A DNA stretch of 64,000 nucleotides from Candidimonas humi (GTDB taxonomy: Bacteria > Pseudomonadota > Gammaproteobacteria > Burkholderiales > Burkholderiaceae_B): contig NZ_JAHTBN010000013.1 of NCBI RefSeq assembly GCF_019166065.1, forward strand, positions 1-64,000, in the 5' to 3' direction. A model generated the notes under the pieces. The model saw nothing but the letters and a program-made list of their open reading frames with translations. It ran no database searches and had not been told where the DNA came from. This document shows positions 20,004 through 27,614 of the stretch, in pieces. The position numbers and the translations under genes are program-made. How positions within the stretch are numbered: position 1 is the stretch's first letter; each line of letters starts with the position of its first letter.

Positions 20004-20417
20004 GAAAAGCTCCTGGTGTCGGGTTGCGTATATCGGAGGGCTGCAGCCGCGGCATGCGCTCGATGCCATCGCTGCTGGCGGGCGGATCGATGCGGCGGTG
20101 TCCCCGAGTGTAAGGTCGCGGGCCGCTTCCGTGTGCGTGGATCCGAACCTTCCGAAGATAGAAAATCTATAAGTCGGTGCGCAGTTGAAACGATGCACGC
20201 ATTGAGAATCGGTTATGGCCGGGCGCGCGGCATCCGACGCTCGCATTTGCGGCAGGCCGATTTCGCGGGCCTTGAGTGCGGTGCCGGGGTATCCGAAATC
20301 ATGCTTGCAAAGATAGACAATATCGCTTTTTATGAGAAATATTATTTGGATATGTTTGGTAAACCAATGCCTACAATGTAAGCGGCTTCCCTTTCAACCG
20401 GACAAAATGGACTGATC
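20004..20417. other. Divergent regulatory region between the PrpD-family and Bug genes
   Basis: 414 bp without a supported gene; a plus-strand frame at 19908-20381 overlaps the PrpD gene antisense and lacks a recognisable product. The right end (20300-20380) is markedly AT-rich and holds the promoter described at 20356-20377. No local regulator gene is present. Confidence 0.5.
20356..20377 (+). promoter_or_regulatory. Candidate promoter of the Bug gene with palindrome at the -35 region
   Basis: A -10-like TACAAT (20372-20377) lies 40 bp before the Bug ATG. In place of a -35 hexamer there is TTGGT (20356-20360) / ACCAA (20363-20367), a 5-bp inverted repeat, as expected where an activator or repressor binds. 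Confidence 0.35.
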
Positions 20418-21398
20418 ATGCCGAATCGTTTCCGTATCATTACCTTGGCTGTGGCGGCGCTATTGGGCGCTTCCGGATTGAGCGCGCCCGCGCTTGCCGC
20501 GGGCTATCCCGATCGGCCGATACAGATGATCGTGCCGTTTTCGGCGGGCGGCGGCGCCGACAATGCGGCGCGCATCATCGCGCCGGTATTGAGCCAGGAG
20601 CTGGGCGGCACTATCGTCATCAAGAACGAAGGCGGGGCATCCGGCGTGATCGGCGAAGGGGAGGCCGCGCGCGCTCCCAAGGACGGCTATACGCTGCTCT
20701 ACGACGCATCGTCGTTTTCGATCAACCCTTTGATCTATTCGGTTCCGTTCGATCCGAACAAGGACTTCGAACCGATTTCGCAGACGGTCAGCGTGCCCAA
20801 TGTGATGGTCGTTGCCGAAAACTCGCCCTATCACACCGTGGGGGAATACATAGCGGCGGCCAAGAAGGCGCCGGGCAAATTGAGTTTCGCTTCATATGGC
20901 GTCGGCAGCCTGGCCCAATTGATCGGGGAGTTGCTGAAGAAGGACGCCGGCATAAATATTCTGCACGTGCCCTACAAAGGAGGGGCGCCGGCGGAGGTCG
21001 ACGTAATAGCCGGAAGGGTCGATACCTTTTTCGCCAATGCGGCCTCCAGCATCGGCGCTATCCGCGCCCATCGGCTCCGGGCACTGGCGGTCACCTCCAC
21101 GGCCCGCATGAAAGAGCTGCCTGATGTGCCGACCATGGAAGAGGCTGCGGGTTTCAAGAATTTCAATGTACTGCAATGGAATGGCCTGTTTGCGCCTGCG
21201 GGCACGCCCCCGGAGGTGCTCGCCAAATTGCAGAAGGCAGTGCATGCGACGCTGCAGAATCCCGACGTGAGAGCCAAGCTCGCCAAGCTCGGGCTGGATA
21301 CGGTCGGCAACACTTCGCAGCAGTTCAAGGTGATGATCAAGCAGGAAACGCAGCGCTGGGCCAGCTTGATAAAAGAGAATGGCATCAAGGTCCGCTAG
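20418..21398 (+). CDS. Bug-family tripartite tricarboxylate transporter substrate-binding protein
   Basis: 326 residues with a signal peptide of about 27 residues (VAALLGASGLSAPALAAG). Family blocks are IQMIVPFSAGGGADNAARIIAPVLSQELGGTIVIKNEGGASGVIGEGEAARAPKDGYTLL and VPNVMVVAENSPYHTVGEYIAAAKKAPGKLSFASYGVGSLAQL. It lacks the Pro of the common NKPGA motif (here NEGGA), a modest pocket variation. It is alone on its strand and divergent from the PrpD-family enzyme, which is its likely functional partner. Confidence 0.94.
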   Translation: MPNRFRIITLAVAALLGASGLSAPALAAGYPDRPIQMIVPFSAGGGADNAARIIAPVLSQELGGTIVIKNEGGASGVIGEGEAARAPKDGYTLLYDASSFSINPLIYSVPFDPNKDFEPISQTVSVPNVMVVAENSPYHTVGEYIAAAKKAPGKLSFASYGVGSLAQLIGELLKKDAGINILHVPYKGGAPAEVDVIAGRVDTFFANAASSIGAIRAHRLRALAVTSTARMKELPDVPTMEEAAGFKNFNVLQWNGLFAPAGTPPEVLAKLQKAVHATLQNPDVRAKLAKLGLDTVGNTSQQFKVMIKQETQRWASLIKENGIKVR

Positions 21399-21438
21399 GA
21401 CCGGGGGCCGGGCATGCTTGCCCGCATATAGAGCCAAA

Positions 21439-21458
21439 GGCCGCCGCCAGCAGCGGCC
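21439..21458. terminator. Possible bidirectional hairpin between the Bug gene and dltA
   Basis: GGCCGC (21439-21444) pairs with GCGGCC (21453-21458) between two convergent genes. Only short T/A runs flank it, so activity as a terminator is uncertain. Confidence 0.35.
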
Positions 21459-21461
21459 GGC

Positions 21462-22919
21462 CTATTTCTTCAAATACCCTTCGAGCAGCGCCTTGCCGTC
21501 TATTTTGTGATTCACCGACATCGGGAATGAGTCCACCACCACGATTTCGGACGGCAGCATGTAGGAGGGCAGGCGGCGTTCCAGTGCGGGCTTCCAGCTA
21601 GCGGCGGGATAGGGCATCCAGGCGGATGCGGCTTCCTGTTCCGAGGCATGGCCGCCGCGAACCAGTTCCACGAAGCCTATCAGCCGCGCCACCGTGTTAT
21701 CGGGGCGCCGCAGCGCCAGGCAGATGGCGTTCTTCACTTCGTCCAGGGCCTGCAGGGCCAGCGAGATCTCGGACAATTCGATGCGATAGCCGTTGAGCTT
21801 GATCTGGTCGTCGCGCCGGCCCAGGCACCACAGCAGGCCGTCGGCATCCAGCCGGCCCAGATCGCCGGTGCGCAAGCCGCGCCGCCCATTGGGATGGCGG
21901 AACATCCTGGCCTGGTTCAGCTCGGGCCGGTTCAGGTAGCCGCGCATGACATGGTCGCCGGCGATGCAGATCTCGTCGTCGTGGATTTCGATTTCGCAGT
22001 CGGGCTTGGCATAGCCCACCGGCAGCACGGGATGGGCGTCCAGCTCGGCCTGGTCGACTTCGATGAGTGTGGTGGCGACCGTGGCTTCGGTGGGGCCGTA
22101 GGTATTCAGGATGCGGGCTTGCGCAAAGCGCTGCTTGAGCCGCTTGCACAGCGAATGCGGCAATACCTCGCCGCAGAACAGGAAGGTATCGAGCGAGGGC
22201 AGGCCCGCCGCTGAGAATTCCTTGTTCAGCAATTGCTGATGGGCGAACGAGGGCGTGGAAACCCAGCAACTGATGCGCTCTTGCGCCAGGCGCCGCAGCC
22301 ATGCCGGGTCCTGGATCTGTTCGCGCGAGTTGAGAACGCAGGCGCCGCCGCTGGACAGCGTGCCGAATACTTCGAACATGGACAAATCGAAGCTGAAGGG
22401 GGCCTGGTTCATGAAGACGGGCGTGGCGCCCAGCCGGAAGCTCGACTGCATCCATTGCGCCAGCAGGCGCACGCTTTCACGGCCTATTTGCACGCCCTTG
22501 GGCTCGCCCGTGCTGCCCGAGGTGAACAGCACGTAGGCCAGCCCTTTTTCGGCCAGGGGCGCCGCAGCGTGCCCGGTGCGCTCGAATTCGTGCGTGTCGG
22601 CGTGGTACAGCAAGGGCGCGCCGACGAGTTCGGCGATGCAGCGGCGCCGCTCTTCAGGGTAGATGGTGTCCACCGGCACGAAAGGCGCGCCGAGCATGAG
22701 ACAGGCGGTCATGGCGACGAAAAAGGCCGCCTGCTTGTGGCCCGACAGCACGATCGGGACGTCCGGCCCCAGGCCCAGGTCTTGCGCGCGTTGCGCCCAG
22801 CATTGTGCTTCGGCCCGTAGTGCGTTCCAGTCCAGGCTGCGGTCGCTGCCGGCCACTGCGAGCCGCTCGCCGCCCAGGGCGGCATCGGCAAATTGCATCT
22901 CGTGCAGGTCGAAATACAT
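21462..22919 (-). CDS. dltA: D-alanine--carrier protein ligase DltA-like (Bordetella dra-type locus)
   Basis: 485-residue adenylating enzyme expected to activate D-alanine with ATP and load it on the carrier protein encoded at 25590-25826. The phosphate-binding motif is YVLFTSGSTGEPKGVQIG, the A5 motif is LNTYGPTEATVATT, followed by GYLNRPELNQARMF and RTGDLGRLDADGLLWCLGRRDDQIKLNGYRIELSEI, and a C-terminal catalytic Lys in NHKIDGKALLE. The order of motifs and length match DltA (about 500). It is last in the operon, 114 bp after dltB. A dlt-like (dra) locus that D-alanylates an outer-membrane component is known in Bordetella. Confidence 0.9.
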   Translation of the reverse strand: MYFDLHEMQFADAALGGERLAVAGSDRSLDWNALRAEAQCWAQRAQDLGLGPDVPIVLSGHKQAAFFVAMTACLMLGAPFVPVDTIYPEERRRCIAELVGAPLLYHADTHEFERTGHAAAPLAEKGLAYVLFTSGSTGEPKGVQIGRESVRLLAQWMQSSFRLGATPVFMNQAPFSFDLSMFEVFGTLSSGGACVLNSREQIQDPAWLRRLAQERISCWVSTPSFAHQQLLNKEFSAAGLPSLDTFLFCGEVLPHSLCKRLKQRFAQARILNTYGPTEATVATTLIEVDQAELDAHPVLPVGYAKPDCEIEIHDDEICIAGDHVMRGYLNRPELNQARMFRHPNGRRGLRTGDLGRLDADGLLWCLGRRDDQIKLNGYRIELSEISLALQALDEVKNAICLALRRPDNTVARLIGFVELVRGGHASEQEAASAWMPYPAASWKPALERRLPSYMLPSEIVVVDSFPMSVNHKIDGKALLEGYLKK

Positions 22920-23033
22920 GGGTTTCCTTTAGCCTTGCTTCTTCAGTGTAGGCGCATGCGGAGCCGCCCGGACGCCTGGCGGGCGGCGGCCCCGGCGAGC
23001 GCGGGGCGATCCGCGAGTGTGGAGCGCCTCATG

Positions 23034-24161
23034 TCAGACCGGGCTGCGGCCGCTGAACACATACAGCGCCAACATGGCCGAGGCGATGGTGAGCACCCTG
23101 CCCAGCAGGCGGGCAGGCCATGTAGCGAGCCACCGCTGCAGCGCCGGATGCTCGCGCGCGGCCAGCAGCAGCCGGTTGTGGATCACCGAGTAGCTGCCGA
23201 ACATGATGCCGCTGACGATGTAATGCCATTGCAGGCCGTTCCATATGCCCATGCAGAACAGGGTGGCGAAGATGCCGATGTTCTGGGCGGCGAAGCGATG
23301 CCGCGAAAAGAAGCGATCCTTGGACAGTGCCTTGTAGATAGGCATGAAGACCACGTCGCGCAGCCATTCCGACAGGCTGATGTGCCAGCGGCGCCAGAAG
23401 TCCTGCGGGTTGCGGCTGAGGATGGGGTTGTTGAAGTTGGCCGGCAGGTTGACTCCGAACATCTTGCCCAGGCCCAATGCCATGTTCGAGTAGCCGGCAA
23501 AATCGAAATACAGGTAGACGCTGTAGAGCACGGTATTGAGCAGCACGCCGCGCAGGCTGTAGTCGTCGGCCGCCACCTGGGCCAGGCCGCCGATCCAGAC
23601 CAAGTGGGCGATGGCGAATTTCTGGACCAGGCCCAGCAGCAGGGCTTCGTAGCCTGCGCGCCAATGGCCCATATTGACCTGGGCGTAGCCCTTGTTCAGG
23701 TCGGCCTGGAAATTGCGCCAGCGATACATGGGGCCGGCCAGCAGGGTCAGCGGAAAGAACAGGTAGGTAAGGTAATCGACCGGATGGATACGCTCGTTGC
23801 CGTGGGCGAACAACAGCACGTCCACCGCCCGGAAGGTCATGAACGACAGCCCCAGCATGCCCAGGAAGCCCAGCGCGTGCGTCTTGACCAGCAGCAGCGG
23901 CAGCATGGTCGCCACCACTGCCACGCGGGTGGCGATCAGCTTGCGGCGGCACAGCCACAAGGCCAGGGCGTGCACGGCAAACACGATCAGCGGCTGCAGC
24001 GGGTGGTTCTGGAAGACCAGCGCGGCGGTAATCAGGCCCAGGCAGGCCAGCACATAGCGCAGCGGCAGCCTGGCCCAGGCGGCCGCCCGTCCGGCCAGCG
24101 ATACGCCCAGGCCGGCCAGCAGCGCATAAAGAAAGAAATCGAAGCTTGCGAACAGTTCCAT
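23034..24161 (-). CDS. dltB: MBOAT-family D-alanyl transfer protein DltB-like
   Basis: 375-residue polytopic membrane O-acyltransferase with about 10-11 helices. MBOAT marks are VDYLTYLFFPLTLLAGPMYRW, YSVYLYFDFAGYSNMALGLGKMFG, NPQDFWRRWHISLSEWLRDVVFMPIY, and the catalytic-His region GIWNGLQWHYIVSG. DltB takes D-Ala from the carrier protein on the cytoplasmic side and passes it across the membrane. The C-terminus (ALYVFSGRSPV) does not carry the aromatic acyl-shuttle hexapeptide that some MBOATs have fused, consistent with a separate microprotein just upstream at 24184-24309. Confidence 0.93.
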   Translation of the reverse strand: MELFASFDFFLYALLAGLGVSLAGRAAAWARLPLRYVLACLGLITAALVFQNHPLQPLIVFAVHALALWLCRRKLIATRVAVVATMLPLLLVKTHALGFLGMLGLSFMTFRAVDVLLFAHGNERIHPVDYLTYLFFPLTLLAGPMYRWRNFQADLNKGYAQVNMGHWRAGYEALLLGLVQKFAIAHLVWIGGLAQVAADDYSLRGVLLNTVLYSVYLYFDFAGYSNMALGLGKMFGVNLPANFNNPILSRNPQDFWRRWHISLSEWLRDVVFMPIYKALSKDRFFSRHRFAAQNIGIFATLFCMGIWNGLQWHYIVSGIMFGSYSVIHNRLLLAAREHPALQRWLATWPARLLGRVLTIASAMLALYVFSGRSPV

Positions 24162-24183
24162 GTGGGATGTGCCGGACCGCGGT

Positions 24184-24309
24184 TCAGAACTGCTGGTACT
24201 CGTACTCGACCTTGATCGGGCCGCCCAGGTCGGACGGGGCGCGGGCCTGCAGCAGGCACACCGCGATCAGGCCCAGGTACAGGCAGACGAGGAAGAGAAA
24301 GCGCTTCAT
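24184..24309 (-). CDS. dltX: DltX-like 41-residue membrane microprotein
   Basis: Short gene between dltD and dltB, same strand, stop 22 bp before the dltB ATG. The translation is 41 residues: basic start MKR, one hydrophobic helix at about residues 4-21 (FLFLVCLYLGLIAVCLLQ), a short Pro/Gly-containing segment, and the C-terminal end VEYEYQQF. In Gram-positive Dlt systems the microprotein DltX has the same layout: a single helix, then an outside C-terminal hexapeptide with an acyl-accepting Tyr between aromatic residues, ending in Phe. YEYQQF fits F/Y-x-Y-x-x-F. Start ATG at 24309 has only a weak upstream ribosome site; coupling to dltD is possible. The gene is too short for common gene callers. 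Function is inferred from layout and position. Confidence 0.8.
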   Translation of the reverse strand: MKRFLFLVCLYLGLIAVCLLQARAPSDLGGPIKVEYEYQQF

Positions 24310-24418
24310 GCCGGGCGTTGAGGCTTTGCGGCCCGCGGCCGCCGGGAAACGGAGCCGGCCGATGCTGCGGCACAGGGCCGCCGCGGCGCACGGTACGCGC
24401 AGGGAGTTTGCTTGGCGT

Positions 24419-25609
24419 TCATGGCGTGTGCGGCGCGAAATGCTGGTCTATGGCCTGGTCGGCCAGGGCCCAGCCCAGTTCCGCCAGGTGCATGTCGTCG
24501 TTGAAGATACCCGGTACCGGGCGTAGCGGATACATGTTCATGCACGACATGCCGTAGCGCCTGCACATCGCCATGATGCTGTGCACCGTGGGGATGAATC
24601 TTTCGGTGTCCAGCACCAGCTTGGAATTGAGCGGCTGCATGATGAAGAAGGCATGCACCTGCTTGTGCGCCAGGTATTCCATGAGCTGGGACAGGTCGGT
24701 GAATTCATGGGCTGCGATCGGGTCGCCGCGGGCGAATTCCTGGTGGGTGGGATCGGGAACCAGCGACAGGTGCGTGCGGTAGTACTGGTTGCGCACTGCG
24801 TACGGGTTGGCGCTGCTGAGCAGGCGGCCCGTGGCGCGCGCTTCGTCGAGCAGGCGCTGCCAGTCGGCTTGCGGCAGCGTGGGCGGAACGGGAAATACGG
24901 TGTGGCGCGTGGCCGCAAGGGCTGCCGGAGTCGGGTCGTAGGCCGGGCCGCTGATGATGGGCTTGCCGGTGATCCACATCTGCAGCTTGTCACGGAAGGT
25001 GGCCAGCCGGGCCTGCGCGAGCAGGCCGAGTATGCCCCAGGTTTCGTGGTGGCGCACCCAGTAGATCAGGTTGTCGCGGGCGGCGGGGCGGCTCCACAGG
25101 CTGTCGAGCACCGGGCCGGAAATATGTTCGGCAAAGGCGCTGGACGGCAGCTCGCCCTCGGCGGCGAACCATGCCGGCGAGAGCATGATGACCAGCTTGG
25201 TGCGCGGCGTGAAGCTGCCCGACAAGGACTGCAGCACGCGGAATATGCCGTAGGACTGCAGCTTGGCGTGTCCGTAGGCGAGCGTGGGCACGCCTAGTTC
25301 GGTGGGGAAAAAACGATAGGGTACGAAGCGCAGATCGTGGCTGGAGAGCTCCGACGAGCCCAGGATCACCAGCGTGCCGTCGGCCAGCGCTCGGCTCATG
25401 CGCGCGAAATTGACCGATTGCTCGTTCCAGTTGTCGCCCATATTGGGCAGGTAAATGCCCGCCCGCGCATCCAGGCCATCGGTCGCCCGGGGATGCAGGC
25501 TGTGCGTCAGATAAGGATTCAGGCCTAAGTAGGCCAGCAGGGCGATGCAGGCGGCGGTCAGTGCGGCGAGCAGGTGCTGGAGCGGACTCTTAAGTGTGCG
25601 CCGCCACAT
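24419..25609 (-). CDS. dltD: DltD-like D-alanyl transfer esterase/thioesterase
   Basis: 396-residue membrane-anchored SGNH-like protein. An N-terminal anchor spans ~residues 10-30 (HLLAALTAACIALLAYLGL), followed by a periplasmic domain. Catalytic elements are ILGSSELSSHDLRFVPYRFFP (nucleophilic Ser) and the C-terminal Asp-x-x-His in NDDMHLAELGW. AYGHAKLQSYGIFRVLQSL and the MQPLNSKL block also match the DltD family. It probably receives D-Ala from the microprotein Tyr and hands it to the envelope target. The start overlaps the dltC end by 20 bp. Confidence 0.9.
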   Translation of the reverse strand: MWRRTLKSPLQHLLAALTAACIALLAYLGLNPYLTHSLHPRATDGLDARAGIYLPNMGDNWNEQSVNFARMSRALADGTLVILGSSELSSHDLRFVPYRFFPTELGVPTLAYGHAKLQSYGIFRVLQSLSGSFTPRTKLVIMLSPAWFAAEGELPSSAFAEHISGPVLDSLWSRPAARDNLIYWVRHHETWGILGLLAQARLATFRDKLQMWITGKPIISGPAYDPTPAALAATRHTVFPVPPTLPQADWQRLLDEARATGRLLSSANPYAVRNQYYRTHLSLVPDPTHQEFARGDPIAAHEFTDLSQLMEYLAHKQVHAFFIMQPLNSKLVLDTERFIPTVHSIMAMCRRYGMSCMNMYPLRPVPGIFNDDMHLAELGWALADQAIDQHFAPHTP

Positions 25610-25826
25610 ATAGGCAGATGCTTTGCACCGTTTCCAGGATTTCCGCGATTTCCGGGGCGGGGATGCCGCAACCGTATTTGTCTTCGATGGCCAGGGTAAT
25701 GTCTACGGCGGCCATGGAATCGACCAATCCGGACTTGACCAGCGAGGCGTCGGCGGAGACGGGCTTGAGAATGACAGACTCGACGATGGCGAGGATTTCT
25801 GTTTCTAGGTTTTCAGCGACCAGCAT
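25590..25826 (-). CDS. dltC: D-alanyl carrier protein DltC-like
   Basis: 78-residue acyl-carrier protein. The phosphopantetheine-attachment Ser is in SGLVDSMAAVDITLAIEDKYG. The length and acidic four-helix pattern match DltC/ACP. It is the first gene of the minus-strand order dltC-dltD-dltX-dltB-dltA, unlike the dltX-A-B-C-D order of Firmicutes. A 10-bp perfect inverted repeat lies 40 bp upstream of the ATG. Confidence 0.92.
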   Translation of the reverse strand: MLVAENLETEILAIVESVILKPVSADASLVKSGLVDSMAAVDITLAIEDKYGCGIPAPEIAEILETVQSICLYVAAHT

Positions 25827-25865
25827 ACGAGGTCTACCTCTTCGGTCTGAGCCGAATAATGTGAG

Positions 25866-25896
25866 TAATGCTCAGGAAAAATACAACTGAGCATTA
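25866..25896. promoter_or_regulatory. Perfect inverted repeat in the dlt/dra operon leader
   Basis: TAATGCTCAG (25866-25875) and CTGAGCATTA (25887-25896) are perfect 10-bp arms around an 11-bp A-rich spacer. The site is 40-70 bp before the dltC start, in an AT-rich patch unlike the surrounding DNA. It could be an operator for a dimeric regulator or a leader hairpin. Confidence 0.6.
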
Positions 25897-26009
25897 TCTG
25901 CGCATGAAGCTGAATACTTGCTTAACACTATGAATTTACCGGCCCGAGCCGGGCCCGGTGTTGCGGGGCCGCTGCAGTTGCCCCGGGCCGTCGCGGATAT
26001 GGCGCCGGT

Positions 26010-27470
26010 TCAGACGAATTTCATGCCCAGCAGGAACAGGGCGGCCGCCAGGATCATGGCCGCCGGCAGCGTCAAGACCCAGGCGAGCAGGATGTTGCGC
26101 ACGGTCTTGCCCTGTACGCCGGTGCTGTTGGCCACCATGGTGCCGGCCACGCCCGAGGACAGCACGTGGGTGGTGGATACGGGCAGGCTGAAGAAATTGG
26201 CCAGGCCTATCGATGCCACCGCCGTCAATTGCGCCGACATGGCCTGGGAATAAGTGATGCTCTGCTTGCCGATCTTTTCGCCGACGGTCTGCACGATGCG
26301 GCGCCAGCCGACCATGGTGCCCAGGCCCAGCGCCAGGGCGACAGCGGCGATGACCCATACCGGCGCGTATTCGGTGGTGGCGGTCAGGTCTTTGCGCACG
26401 CGGGCCAGGTCGGCGCGTTCGGGCGTGGACAGGCCGGCCATGCTTTCGACGTTCTTGGCGGTGTTGTCCAGGCACAGCAAGTAGCGGCGTACCGCGATGC
26501 GTTTGTCGCCGGCCAGCGAGCGGTAATTGTCGACGCCGCTCAGGTCCTGCAGCAATATGGCGGTGGTGCGCGGGGTGTTGCGCGGATCGCAGGCCGGGGC
26601 GCCGGCGTCCGCGGCGGTCTGCCGCAGCAATTGCTGGCGCAGCGCCGGGTCGCTGCGTTCGAGTATCTGTTCCAGGTGGGTGGCGGCGTTGCGCGTGTAG
26701 TCGATGTCGTAGCTGGTGGCGTTCAGATTGAGCACGAACTGGGCCGGCACGATGCCGATCAGCACCAGCATGATCAGGCCTATGCCTTTTTGGCCGTCAT
26801 TGGATCCGTGCACGTAGCTCAGCCCCAGGGCCGACAGCACCAGCACCAGCCGGTTCCAGAACGGCGGGTGCTTCTTGCCGTCGGTCTCGCGCCGTTGTTC
26901 CGGCGTCCTGTGCATCTTGGAGTCGGCCTTCCAGCGCCGCGCCGCCCATTGCAGTACGCCCGACAGGACGAAGCCCATGATCGGCGAGATCACCAGCGAC
27001 AGCACGATTTCCAGGGCCTTAGCCCAGTTCACGCCGTCGGCCAGCGCCGTGTGCGTGAGCCAGGCATTGGCGATGCCCACGCCCAGTATCGAGCCGATCA
27101 GCGTATGCGAGCTGGAGGCGGGGATGCCGAAAAACCAGGTGCTGAGGTTCCAGGCGATGGCCGCGGCCAGCATCGAGAACACCATGATCAGGCCATGGCC
27201 GGTGTCGATGTGGACCAGCAGTTCCACCGGCAGCAGATGCACGATGGCGTAGGCCACTCCCACGCCGCCGGTGAGCACGCCGAGGAAGTTGAAGATGCCC
27301 GACAGGGACACGGCGAGGTGCGGGGCGATGGCCTTGGTGCAGATGGCCATGGCCACGGCGTTGGCCGTGTCGTGGAAGCCGTTGATGAATTCGAAGGCGA
27401 GCACGAACGCCAGCGCCAGCACGAGGCTGAAGCCTATCCAGAAGTGCAGGCCGGAGAAAATATCGAACAT
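26010..27470 (-). CDS. pit: Inorganic phosphate transporter, PiT family
   Basis: 486-residue inner-membrane H+/phosphate symporter. The two PiT signature repeats are present: FEFINGFHDTANAVAMAICTKAIAPHLAV in the N-half, and VHGSNDGQKGIGLIMLVLIG with VSTTHVLSSGVAGTMVANSTGV in the C-half. A soluble loop of about 130 residues between the halves (NATSYDIDYTRNAATHLEQIL...) resembles E. coli PitA, which has a similar length (499). ATG at 27470 preferred over a TTG at 27497. No PhoU-like partner is adjacent. Confidence 0.94.
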   Translation of the reverse strand: MFDIFSGLHFWIGFSLVLALAFVLAFEFINGFHDTANAVAMAICTKAIAPHLAVSLSGIFNFLGVLTGGVGVAYAIVHLLPVELLVHIDTGHGLIMVFSMLAAAIAWNLSTWFFGIPASSSHTLIGSILGVGIANAWLTHTALADGVNWAKALEIVLSLVISPIMGFVLSGVLQWAARRWKADSKMHRTPEQRRETDGKKHPPFWNRLVLVLSALGLSYVHGSNDGQKGIGLIMLVLIGIVPAQFVLNLNATSYDIDYTRNAATHLEQILERSDPALRQQLLRQTAADAGAPACDPRNTPRTTAILLQDLSGVDNYRSLAGDKRIAVRRYLLCLDNTAKNVESMAGLSTPERADLARVRKDLTATTEYAPVWVIAAVALALGLGTMVGWRRIVQTVGEKIGKQSITYSQAMSAQLTAVASIGLANFFSLPVSTTHVLSSGVAGTMVANSTGVQGKTVRNILLAWVLTLPAAMILAAALFLLGMKFV

Positions 27471-27614
27471 GAGGGAATGGCGGAAAAGGTGGCGCAATTA
27501 TTGCAGATTTGCGGGCGGCGGACTGCGCGCCTGGCGATCGGACCGTGGTCGTGCGCGCCGGCGGCAGCGGTCCGAAGACCGGCGCGCACCCGCGGCGCCG
27601 GTCTTCGGTCTGGC

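Noticed and set aside
19908-20381. Plus-strand frame at the PrpD/Bug divergent region
   Set aside because: Overlaps the start of the PrpD-family gene antisense, has no ribosome site and no recognisable protein.
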